A DNA stretch of 64,000 nt from positions 2,418,001 to 2,482,000 of the forward strand of contig CBDETM010000002.1 in the NCBI GenBank assembly GCA_965242905.1, written 5' to 3'. Numbering within the stretch: the first letter of the stretch is position 1; every line of letters starts with the position of its first letter. A program made the translations under genes and the position numbers. Positions 18,427 to 28,985 of the stretch are shown piece after piece. The stretch is from Bin5 sp965242905. Lineage in GTDB: Bacteria; Chloroflexota; Anaerolineae; Caldilineales; Caldilineaceae. The notes under the pieces are model-generated. The model searched no databases and was not told where the DNA came from. It saw nothing but the letters and a program-made list of their open reading frames with translations.

Positions 18427-19761
18427 TCACCGCTGAATCGAATCCACCAGAGGCAGACTTGCATATACGTCAAGGGCGAGGAAGTCCCGCGCCGAGGGCT
18501 CACTTGGCTGGTCGTGGGGAGTCGAATGTGCGGCCGCTTCCGCATCCTGCCGGGGCTCGCGGCCCCGAGGAGAGGGTTGTCGGGCCAGGGCGTATGACTG
18601 CCTGTAATAGGCCGCGGCGCCGATCATGGCTGCATTGTCCGTGCATAGAAACAGGGGCGGACAGTGCAGCGGCAGACCGATCTTGGCAAAATGCTGTTGA
18701 GCCGCGCGGCGCAGCAGCCCGTTGGCGCTGACCCCGCCGCAGATACAGACCTGCTTCACGCCAAACTCGGCGGCGGCGTCCGCGGTCTTGCCCACCAGCA
18801 CATCTACCACGGCCATCTGAAAGGCGGCGGCAATATCAGACGCGGTCTTGGCCTGGCGCGCCTCCGTTCCCTCCCGTTCGAGCTGCCGCATCAGGTTGAG
18901 AACCGCTGTCTTAAGACCGGAGAAGCTGAAATTGAAGCGATGTTCGCCGCGGACGGGTAAGACGGTAGGCAGGGGAGACGCCTGGGCATCCGGTTGGCGT
19001 TCTGTCCGCCGGCCCGGCCGCATGAGAGGACGGGGGAGATGGAAACGGCCGGCGTCCCCGCTCTCCGCGGCTGCCTGAATCGCCGGACCGCCCGGATAGC
19101 CCAGATCCAGGAGTCGCGCCACCTTGTCGAACGCCTCCCCGGCGGCATCGTCCAGGGTCGCGCCCAGGAGCCGGTAGCGGCAGTGCCCCTCCATCAGCAC
19201 GAGCTCCGTATGGCCGCCGGAAACGATCAGAATCAGCGCCGGGAACTGCTCCGATGCGCTGCCGCTTCGCTGTCTGCGCGCACTGTCGGACACAGAACCG
19301 CCCGCCGGCCCGTTGCCGTCTTCCGAAGCTTGCGAATCGGCTTCAGGCGAACTGTCTGTATAGAGCCAGTTGCTGTAAATATGCCCTTCCAGATGATTCA
19401 CCGGAATCAGCGGCAGACCGCTGGCGAAGGCCAGCCCTTTGGCCAGATTGACGCCGACAAGAAGACTCCCGGCCAGACCCGGTCCGTTGGTGACGGCGAT
19501 GGCGTCGAGCTCACGCACATGCGCGACCGAGGCATCCGCCAAAGCGTCCTCGACGACAGTCTGAATCGCGAGAACGTGCTGGCGGCTGGCGACCTCCGGG
19601 TAGACGCCGCCGAAACGCCGGTGGAGCTCAATCTGGCTGGCGACCCGGTTGCTGAGGATTCGGCGGCCGTCCGCCACGACCGCGGCCGCGGTCTCGTCGC
19701 AGCTGGTTTCGATCGCGAGGATACGGTATGCAGGCGAGCCGCCTGCGTTCGTCGAGCTCAT
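18427..19761 (-). CDS. tsaD: tRNA N6-adenosine threonylcarbamoyltransferase TsaD
   Basis: A 444-residue ASKHA-fold protein that transfers threonylcarbamoyl to A37 of ANN-decoding tRNAs, working with TsaB and TsaE. It opens with ILAIETSCDETAAAVV. The metal site is NHLEGH (residues about 121-126), and the nucleotide-binding SGGHT follows. Typical bacterial TsaD has 330-350 residues. Here a Ser/Glu/Gly-rich insert of about 35 residues sits right after the metal motif, a second shorter insert (RPGRRTERQ region) sits before FNFSFSGLKT, and a tail rich in Arg, Ser and Pro extends the C-terminus. All catalytic motifs remain, so it is probably functional. Its start overlaps the end of the upstream glycosyltransferase gene by 4 bases. 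Confidence 0.93.
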   Translation of the reverse strand: MSSTNAGGSPAYRILAIETSCDETAAAVVADGRRILSNRVASQIELHRRFGGVYPEVASRQHVLAIQTVVEDALADASVAHVRELDAIAVTNGPGLAGSLLVGVNLAKGLAFASGLPLIPVNHLEGHIYSNWLYTDSSPEADSQASEDGNGPAGGSVSDSARRQRSGSASEQFPALILIVSGGHTELVLMEGHCRYRLLGATLDDAAGEAFDKVARLLDLGYPGGPAIQAAAESGDAGRFHLPRPLMRPGRRTERQPDAQASPLPTVLPVRGEHRFNFSFSGLKTAVLNLMRQLEREGTEARQAKTASDIAAAFQMAVVDVLVGKTADAAAEFGVKQVCICGGVSANGLLRRAAQQHFAKIGLPLHCPPLFLCTDNAAMIGAAAYYRQSYALARQPSPRGREPRQDAEAAAHSTPHDQPSEPSARDFLALDVYASLPLVDSIQR

Positions 19762-20843
19762 TTTTCTTCGCTCAGAGTGGACGGACGCGCTGCCCAGAGC
19801 AAGACGAGCAGACCGATGATGGCCAGCCCAATCAGCGCCACCAGCTTGTAGAGGCGGTCATCCAGCAACAGGGTCAGGCCGCCGAATAGTGCGCAGAAGG
19901 CCCAATAGCCAACCACGATAGTATGTTCGGCCAGGCCTTTGTCGCGCAGACGCAGGTGCAGGTGGTCGCGGCCGCCCTGGCCCACCGAGACGCCCCGCCG
20001 CAGACGGCTGTAGATAAGCCATACCACGTCCAGAATCGGCAGGCCGAGAATCAGCAGAACGGTGGCAAGCCGTGCCCCGCCGATAATCCCCAACGCAGCC
20101 AGGGCAAAACCGAGAAAATAGCTGCCGCTGCTGCCCATGAAGACCCGCGCCGGGGCGAAATTGAAGGCCAGAAATCCCAACCCGACGCCGAGCAGCGCCA
20201 CCGGCAGTACCGCCACGCTCAGCTGGGGCGGCTGGGTGAAGAAGATCATATGAATGCTGAGAATGGCACAGAAAATGACCGTGACACCGGCAACCAGGCC
20301 GTTCAGCCCGTCAAGAAAGTTGACGGTATTCATCATTCCCATGAACCAGAATAGCGTCAACGGGCCGAGCAGCCACCAGGGGAAGCCATCCGGCCCGAAG
20401 AGAAAGCCGCTCGCAAACGGATTGTTGACGTGCTTGATAAAGATCAGCCCGGCGATGGCGATCAGGCCGGCGGCAAGCTGAATTGCGAACTGGGGGCGCC
20501 AGGAAAACTCGTAGCGGTCATCGAGAAAGCCGAAGATCGCGCAGAAGGCGCCGCCAATCAGAAGAGCGATGAACCGGCGGCTCTCCTTGGGGTCGTTCTG
20601 CGGCGGCAGCCAGGAGCCGTCAAGCAGAGGCAGCGCCCCGGCCATAAACAGGAGAAGCGCGAGTACGGTCAGGGTAAAGGCGGCGAAGATAGCCAGCCCG
20701 CCGGTACGCGGCACCACACCCGCGTGTTTGCGGCGCTCGCCGGGGCGGTCCACCAGGCCGAGCCGGTGGCCGAGCCGCACGGTGACCGGCGTGAGTATGA
20801 GGGTAAGAATCAGGCCGGCTAGCAGAATCGAGAGGTAGAACAC
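19758..20843 (-). CDS. Polyprenyl-phosphate glycosyl-1-phosphate transferase (WecA/TagO/MraY superfamily)
   Basis: A 361-residue membrane enzyme with about ten transmembrane segments. It joins a sugar-1-phosphate from a UDP-sugar to undecaprenyl phosphate, the first step in making wall or surface polysaccharides. Marks are GLVDRPGERRKHAGVVPRTGG near 30-50 (magnesium and substrate loop), FLDDRYEF near 105 and NTVNFLDGLNGLVAG near 172-186. The RKHxxxxPRTGG form fits WecA/TagO rather than MraY. The stop overlaps the tsaD start by 4 bases (ATGA), indicating coupled translation. asnS lies upstream on the same strand. Confidence 0.87.
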   Translation of the reverse strand: MFYLSILLAGLILTLILTPVTVRLGHRLGLVDRPGERRKHAGVVPRTGGLAIFAAFTLTVLALLLFMAGALPLLDGSWLPPQNDPKESRRFIALLIGGAFCAIFGFLDDRYEFSWRPQFAIQLAAGLIAIAGLIFIKHVNNPFASGFLFGPDGFPWWLLGPLTLFWFMGMMNTVNFLDGLNGLVAGVTVIFCAILSIHMIFFTQPPQLSVAVLPVALLGVGLGFLAFNFAPARVFMGSSGSYFLGFALAALGIIGGARLATVLLILGLPILDVVWLIYSRLRRGVSVGQGGRDHLHLRLRDKGLAEHTIVVGYWAFCALFGGLTLLLDDRLYKLVALIGLAIIGLLVLLWAARPSTLSEEK

Positions 20844-20885
20844 GGTCGTGACCGGACAGGGCCGGGAAGCGGGCGTTCCCAGGGC

Positions 20886-22229
20886 CTACGGGCGCATCGA
20901 GCCGAGCGTGCGCGGGAAGGCAATCGCCTCGCGCAGGTGTGTCAGGCCGCAGATCCAGGCGACCGTCCGCTCCAGGCCCAGACCGAAACCGCTATGCACA
21001 ACGGTGCCATAGCGGCGCAAGTCGATATACCAGTCAAACGCCTCCATCGGCAGTTCGTGCTCCTCGATGCCGGCGATCAGCTTGTCGACATCGGCCATGC
21101 GCTCACTGCCGCCGGTGATCTCGCCGTACCCCTCCGGCGCCAGCAGATCGACGCTGCGGCAGACCTCCGGCCGGTCCGGTTCCGGCTCCATGTAGAAGGC
21201 CTTCACCTGTGTCGGGTAGTGATGGACAAAGACCGGCTTGTCGAACTGGGCGGCGATGTAGGTCTCGTGCGGGCTGCCAAAATCATCGCCCCACTCGATA
21301 TGGGGCACCTTTTCCTCATACCCGGGCACCAGTTCACCGGCCGCGGCCGCGCGGTTGACGATGTCCACGGCCTCGTCGTAATGGATGCGCGGAAAGCTGG
21401 GCGTCACCCGTTCCAGGACGGAGGTGTCCCGTTCCAGCAGCTTCAGCTCTTCGACATTTTCCTCCAGGCAGCGCTGCACGATGTGGCTGACGAACTGCTC
21501 CTCGATCTCCATCAGCCCGTCCAGATCGCAGAAGGCGATCTCGGGCTCCACCATCCAGAACTCCTGCAGATGGCGGCGCGTCTTGCTTTTCTCGGCGCGA
21601 AAGGTCGGCCCGAAGCAGTAGACCTTGCCAAAGGCCATGATCGTGGCTTCACTGTAGAGCTGGCCGGTCTGGGCCAGATAGGCCGGTTCACCGTGGAAAT
21701 CGATCTCGAAGAGGGTCGTTGTGCCTTCGGCGGCGTTGGGGGTGAGAATCGGCGTGTCCACGTTGAGGTAGCCGTTGCTGTCCAGCCAGTCGCGGATGGC
21801 GCCAATGACGGTCGCCCGTACCCGCATTATCGCCCACTGGCGGCTGGAGCGAATCCAGAGATGGCGATTCTCCATGAGAAACTCCACGCCATGCTCCTTG
21901 GGCTGAATCGGGTACTCATCAGCGATCTGGACCACTTCCAGGTCGGTCACATCCAATTCAAAACCGCCGGGAATGCCTGGCGCGCGAGTGTCCTCTTTGA
22001 CAGTGCCGGTAACCCGCAGGCTGCTCTCCTGGGTGAGTGCGCGTGCGAGCTCAAACGACGCCTCGCTGACGTTTCCCTTAAACACCACCGCCTGGCAGAT
22101 ACCCCCGCCATCGCGCACCTGCAGGAACTGCAGCCGGCCTTTGCCAGTCTTGGTATAGAGCCAGCCCTCCAGGGTTACCGCCTCGCCCACATGCGCGGAC
22201 ATCTGCTGAATCGTGATTACCTTGTCCAA
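20886..22229 (-). CDS. asnS: Asparagine--tRNA ligase
   Basis: A 447-residue class II aminoacyl-tRNA synthetase. The N-terminal OB-fold anticodon-binding domain (about 15-105) begins with VTLEGWLYTKTGKGRLQFLQVRDG. Class II motifs 2 and 3 appear as GPTFRAEKSKTRRHLQEFWMVEPE (about 208-231) and GFGLGLERTVAWICG near the C-terminus. The lysine-rich motif 2 form and length point to AsnS rather than the longer bacterial AspS. It is the first clear housekeeping gene of a minus-strand run with the glycosyltransferase and tsaD. Confidence 0.93.
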   Translation of the reverse strand: MDKVITIQQMSAHVGEAVTLEGWLYTKTGKGRLQFLQVRDGGGICQAVVFKGNVSEASFELARALTQESSLRVTGTVKEDTRAPGIPGGFELDVTDLEVVQIADEYPIQPKEHGVEFLMENRHLWIRSSRQWAIMRVRATVIGAIRDWLDSNGYLNVDTPILTPNAAEGTTTLFEIDFHGEPAYLAQTGQLYSEATIMAFGKVYCFGPTFRAEKSKTRRHLQEFWMVEPEIAFCDLDGLMEIEEQFVSHIVQRCLEENVEELKLLERDTSVLERVTPSFPRIHYDEAVDIVNRAAAAGELVPGYEEKVPHIEWGDDFGSPHETYIAAQFDKPVFVHHYPTQVKAFYMEPEPDRPEVCRSVDLLAPEGYGEITGGSERMADVDKLIAGIEEHELPMEAFDWYIDLRRYGTVVHSGFGLGLERTVAWICGLTHLREAIAFPRTLGSMRP

Positions 22230-22263
22230 TGATCGGTCCTATGCAGAGATTTGGTAGGCGGCC

Positions 22264-22875
22264 CTATTCACTGAAGGAACTGTCTTCACTTGCGCGGTTC
22301 TCATCGGCCGTCTCCTGCCCGGAGCCGTGCACTTCTTCCCGGGCCTCGCCGCCATCTGCCAGGTCTGCGCTCGGCTTGTTTACTTCCCCGTCTTCGTTGT
22401 CCTCAGTTGTCGAGTCGTCGGGCAGACCAAACCACTCATCCAGCTGCTGCCCGATACTGTCCAGAAGATATTCCATACCCACCGGCGGGCCGACGGCGGT
22501 TGCGCCGGCAAGGTTCAGCGAATGATCGGCCTGGAACTCTCCACTCCCTCCGTCCTTATAGGTGGGCCGGATAACGTGGGTATAGATATACACCTCGGTT
22601 TGCGGCTGATTCTCCTCTTCGGCAGGCCGCGCCTGACTTTCTTGCACGCGCGCGGCTCTGCCCCGTCGCCGGGAAGAACGCCGCCGGTTCTCGCTGCGGC
22701 GGCGATTCTGGCTCTTGGAACGTCTTCGCTGCTCTGGCTGAACTTCTGCGCCAGCCGCGCTCTGCTCGGAAGCGAGAGATGCATCCCGGGAGCCCTTCCG
22801 CCGCCGGCGGCGGAAGTAGCGTCGCTTTCTGGACCTCCCTTTGTCCTGCTTATCGGGTGGTTCGGTCGTTGCCAT
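22264..22875 (-). CDS. Uncharacterised protein with Arg-rich head and acidic tail
   Basis: A 203-residue protein with no family I recognise. The first 75 residues are extremely basic, with runs such as RYFRRRRRKG and RRRSSRRRGRA. A short ordered-looking centre follows (about 92-150: VYIYTHVIRPTYKDGG to GQQLDEWFGLP). The last 50 residues are acidic and low in complexity. The basic head suggests nucleic-acid binding, possibly ribosome or RNA association. Its place between asnS and the LysM gene is consistent with a small housekeeping accessory, but no function can be assigned. Coding is supported by frame integrity and its own minus-strand context. Confidence 0.6.
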   Translation of the reverse strand: MATTEPPDKQDKGRSRKRRYFRRRRRKGSRDASLASEQSAAGAEVQPEQRRRSKSQNRRRSENRRRSSRRRGRAARVQESQARPAEEENQPQTEVYIYTHVIRPTYKDGGSGEFQADHSLNLAGATAVGPPVGMEYLLDSIGQQLDEWFGLPDDSTTEDNEDGEVNKPSADLADGGEAREEVHGSGQETADENRASEDSSFSE

Positions 22876-22900
22876 GGAAAGCTATTCCCTTTCGCAGAAC

Positions 22901-23668
22901 CTATGGTGATTCGCCGCCGGCCACAGTACTCTGCGCAATCAGTTCACCGTTGGGATTGCGCAGAACAACCGTCGAACCGGTTTCCCAGGCCGCTGCATCC
23001 CGGCCCCAGTAGCGATTGATGCTGTTGTCCTGCCCAGAACCCGTGTTCAGACGGACCCCGCTGCCGGGGAACAGAAGGATGTTGCTGAAAGTATAGATCG
23101 GGCCCCCGTCGCGACTGAGGGTCCACCCCTGCAGGTCGACGGCGCCATCGCTATCGTTCACAACCTGCACCGACTCCGCGGCCAACTCGCCGGCATTCTC
23201 GATACGCAGCTGCAGGCCCTGTTGCGGGAGACCAACCGCGGCGCCCCCTGGCGCGCCACCCTGCTGTTGAGATACGGGAATCTGCAGTCGCTGACCAACA
23301 TAGACCAGATTCGGATCAGTCAGATCATTGAGCTCCAGCAGCCTGCTCAGCGCGACACCGTAACGCGCAGCAATGGCCGACAGACTGTCCCCTGCCACGA
23401 CGGTATAGACCACCGTCTCGCCCGGATCAGACGGCGCCGCGACGGCTGTAGGGGTTGCGGACGGAGAAGCTCCGCTCTCCGGGGCCGCCTGTGCATCCCC
23501 GGATGTTGGCGTTGCAATCAGAACTACCGCTGGCGCCGGTGTTGCAGGCACAACCAACTCCTCCGGCCTGGGCCGCCGCTGCTCCGCTATCCAAACGACG
23601 GTCACGGCAATCGTCAAACTGACAAAGGCGTTGACGAGGATGAAGAAGACGAGAAGACGGCGATTCAT
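22901..23668 (-). CDS. Membrane-anchored LysM and lamin-tail-like domain protein
   Basis: A 255-residue protein with one N-terminal transmembrane segment (about 6-27) and then a Pro/Ala/Thr linker. A single LysM domain follows (about 85-131: YTVVAGDSLSAIAARYGV to VGQRLQIPV), which binds peptidoglycan-type glycans. The last 100 residues (LQLRIENAGE onward, including DLQGWTLSRDGG and LFPGSGVRL) resemble the bacterial lamin-tail (LTD) beta-sandwich domain. It is probably a cell-envelope protein. The order TM-LysM-LTD is seen directly; the LTD call is from pattern memory. Confidence 0.78.
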   Translation of the reverse strand: MNRRLLVFFILVNAFVSLTIAVTVVWIAEQRRPRPEELVVPATPAPAVVLIATPTSGDAQAAPESGASPSATPTAVAAPSDPGETVVYTVVAGDSLSAIAARYGVALSRLLELNDLTDPNLVYVGQRLQIPVSQQQGGAPGGAAVGLPQQGLQLRIENAGELAAESVQVVNDSDGAVDLQGWTLSRDGGPIYTFSNILLFPGSGVRLNTGSGQDNSINRYWGRDAAAWETGSTVVLRNPNGELIAQSTVAGGESP

Positions 23669-24056
23669 TAACCTGCAGTGGCCTGTGGCTCAGGGAAAAG
23701 ATGGCCAGTGGACGCCACTAGCCACTGGCCACGGGCACATTGTAGCACAGATCGCAGAAACTATGTACTGCTGTAGTATTCTTCGTATAGGCCGTTACCA
23801 CTTTGATAGGCAGTGGCAACAGAACAGAATCCGCTACATTGGCGGTTTCCCTGTGCATGGTAGAATAGGCGGTGCAGCCCGCACTGCGGTCCTTGTGGTT
23901 GTGGGGCTGACAGGACAGATGCGCATTCATATCGGAGAACCGCTTTCCGCCGTGTTTCGTATGGTGTAAGGGGAGGCGAGACGCCCCCATCGACTTTGCC
24001 CGCCGCTGCATATCCAAACCACGGGAGCCGGCAACGGGCAAACAGAGGGATGCAAT
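23669..24056. other. Divergent intergenic region before secA
   Basis: About 390 bases between the LysM gene and secA with no convincing ORF. It holds a perfect 10-bp inverted repeat, TGGCCAGTGG/CCACTGGCCA (23702-23711 and 23722-23731), 34 bases ahead of the LysM gene. Similar CCACTGGCCA-type strings occur at about 4547-4575. A shorter match to that neighbourhood occurs near 44030. No clear promoter was found for secA. Confidence 0.4.
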
Positions 24057-26993
<2,937 letters not shown>

Positions 26994-27070
26994 CTTCCCG
27001 GCCTTGGCGGGAGGCGTCTGGCAACCACAACTGCCTACAAAATGGGGGGGGAGGAGGGAATCGCAAGACC

Positions 27071-27154
27071 ATGCCCCAGATCAACCCTGCAATCATGGTC
27101 TGGGCCCGCGAGACGGCCGGGCTCTCCCAAGAGGAAGCGGCCACGGACCTTTCC
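27071..27154 (+). pseudogene. N-terminal fragment of an XRE/ImmA-type regulator gene
   Basis: An ATG preceded by GGGAGGAGGG opens a frame reading MPQINPAIMVWARETAGLSQ EEAATDL. This closely resembles the first 25-30 residues of XRE helix-turn-helix proteins joined to ImmA/IrrE peptidases. The similarity stops at a perfect 10-bp inverted repeat, and the rest of the frame looks random. The remaining several hundred codons expected of the family are absent. I infer a truncated remnant. Family resemblance rests on a short segment. Confidence 0.4.
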
Positions 27155-27170
27155 GCTATTGCGGAAAGGT
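27147..27170. terminator. Perfect 10-bp stem-loop between converging secA and sugar dehydrogenase gene
   Basis: ACCTTTCCGC, loop TATT, GCGGAAAGGT. It overlaps the stop codon of the minus-strand dehydrogenase gene and lies 150 bases past secA. No U-tract follows on either strand. A role as a bidirectional terminator or mRNA 3'-end stabiliser is inferred from position. Confidence 0.45.
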
Positions 27171-28814
27171 ATGCTGTCCAAAACCAAGTGTTTCAAAAGA
27201 TATCTGCTTGGCTGGTCCGTGTCCTCTTGATTCGCCTGTCACAGTTGGAACGAGTCGATAGATCGTGCCACTCGCATAGCCGGTGGCGTATACATTGCCC
27301 GCTTCGTCAGTGCCAATGCTGCTTATGGCAGTTGAGCCGCTTATGAGTTGTGTGCTCTGCCATTTGTCTCCTTTTCGCTGCAATCCCCAGATGCTGCCTT
27401 TGCAAAAATCAGCATATAAGAAAATCCCTGACAGGACCGCTCCGCCGACAACAGCGCACTCCCCCGACAGGCGGTCATAGACAGATACGGGCAGGACCAA
27501 GTCAGCTGCGTAGCACGAAACGCTTTCAAATTGGCTGCAGTAATTCCCCTCCCAGATAGGCCATCCATAGTTTTCCCCTCCCAGGCTTTCCGCGCTCTGA
27601 AAATTAACTTCCTCTCTTCTGCTCTGTCCTGCGTCGGGAATGTAGAGAGCGCCAGTCTGCCTGTCGAAGGCGAATCCCCAGGGATTGCGTATACCCAATG
27701 CCCAGATTTCGTCGCGGTAGTCGTCCTCTTCTATGAACGGGTTGGTGGCAGGAATATCGTAGGGTTTGACGCCGGATTCCACGTCGATCCGTAGAATCTT
27801 GCCCAGCAACGTACCGGGATCCTGTCCATTCTGCTTGTCCTCCATGGCGCCGCCATCGCCGCTGCCAATGTAGAGGTATCCGTCTCTGGGCCCGAACGCC
27901 AGGGAACCGCCATTATGATTCACATGCGGTTGTGGGATGGCAAGCAGGACTTCCTCGCTGTCAGGATCGGCTATGTCAGGATTGGCGGTCGTCGTAAACC
28001 GGCTGATAACGGTCTCATCAGCGGCATTTGTATAACTCAGGTAGAAATGCTGGCGGTCGCTATATGTTGGAGGAAAGGCGATGTTGAAAAGTCCCTGTTC
28101 GCCGCAGCATTTCACACGATCAGAGATGTCCAAAAAGGGAACGCCCTGGACAATACCGTCCTTGAGGATACGCACGCGTCCTTTATGCTCGACGACAAAT
28201 GTCCGACCGCTCCCGTCGCCGGCATGAGTCGCTTGCACGGGCAACTCAAACCCAGAGGCCGTCTCGTTGAGTTTCCACTCGGTGAATTCAATCGCGTTGA
28301 AAACCCTCACCTCGTACCAACCGACCCATCCCTTACCCTGCTTGGTCAGAATATACACCTTGTTTATGCGTCGCGGAGGATCGACAAAGATTTCTAATGT
28401 TTGTCCATTTTCGGTGTGGGCTTTGTCAAACCGCATATAAGGAGTCGTCGTGTGAGAATCGTCTCCCAGCCAGATTTCATGTGTGGTTTCGCCGGCTTCG
28501 CTTTGCGTAACAACCAGCTCGATCTTGTTCACCAGATGGAAAGTATCGAACTCGATTGAAATCCACTGCGGTGCAAAGCCATGCGAATTCCACATTGTAT
28601 GTGGATCGCCATCATTCACCAACACAAGTCCAGGATTCCTTGCCGAAGCCTCTGCCTGTCCCTTCGTTGCGATGTTCTCTCCTCGCACAGCCAGGTAGGC
28701 TTGCGGTGTTGGCGCTTCTACATCTTCGGATTGGGCTCTAGCAGAATGGCTGATGGCAACCATTAGCAAGAAGCCTGCAAAAAATGCGAGTGGAAAGGTG
28801 GCAAAAGCTTTCAT
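27156..28814 (-). CDS. Secreted PQQ-type sugar dehydrogenase (GSDH) with discoidin-like domain
   Basis: A 552-residue exported protein. I chose the ATG at 28814, after AGAGGGG, because the protein then starts with a signal peptide (MKAFATFPLAFFAGFLLMVA, cleavage near ARAQS). Residues about 40-170 form a coagulation-factor-5/8-like carbohydrate-binding module (GDPHTMWNSHGFAPQWISIEF). From about 180 onward is the six-bladed propeller of the glucose/sorbosone dehydrogenase family, with LFNIAFPPTY, HNGGSLAFGPRDGYLYIGSGDGG and ALGIRNPWGFAFD. Such enzymes oxidise sugars with PQQ; whether PQQ is bound here is unproven. No pqq genes are nearby. It ends head-on against secA. Confidence 0.85.
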   Translation of the reverse strand: MKAFATFPLAFFAGFLLMVAISHSARAQSEDVEAPTPQAYLAVRGENIATKGQAEASARNPGLVLVNDGDPHTMWNSHGFAPQWISIEFDTFHLVNKIELVVTQSEAGETTHEIWLGDDSHTTTPYMRFDKAHTENGQTLEIFVDPPRRINKVYILTKQGKGWVGWYEVRVFNAIEFTEWKLNETASGFELPVQATHAGDGSGRTFVVEHKGRVRILKDGIVQGVPFLDISDRVKCCGEQGLFNIAFPPTYSDRQHFYLSYTNAADETVISRFTTTANPDIADPDSEEVLLAIPQPHVNHNGGSLAFGPRDGYLYIGSGDGGAMEDKQNGQDPGTLLGKILRIDVESGVKPYDIPATNPFIEEDDYRDEIWALGIRNPWGFAFDRQTGALYIPDAGQSRREEVNFQSAESLGGENYGWPIWEGNYCSQFESVSCYAADLVLPVSVYDRLSGECAVVGGAVLSGIFLYADFCKGSIWGLQRKGDKWQSTQLISGSTAISSIGTDEAGNVYATGYASGTIYRLVPTVTGESRGHGPAKQISFETLGFGQHTFPQ

Positions 28815-28985
28815 GGAGCCCCTCTCTGTCCCGTCGAAGTTGCTGTTGACAGTTAGCCGCAACTATTGGACGGCGAGAAGGGGAAAAAAGTTGCATTCAG
28901 CTTATGATATATCCAACACTGGCAGCGCAGCTCAGGTGAGTCAGAGAGAGGGACATCCTGGCCTGGCCGCAGAACATGCAGTTGC

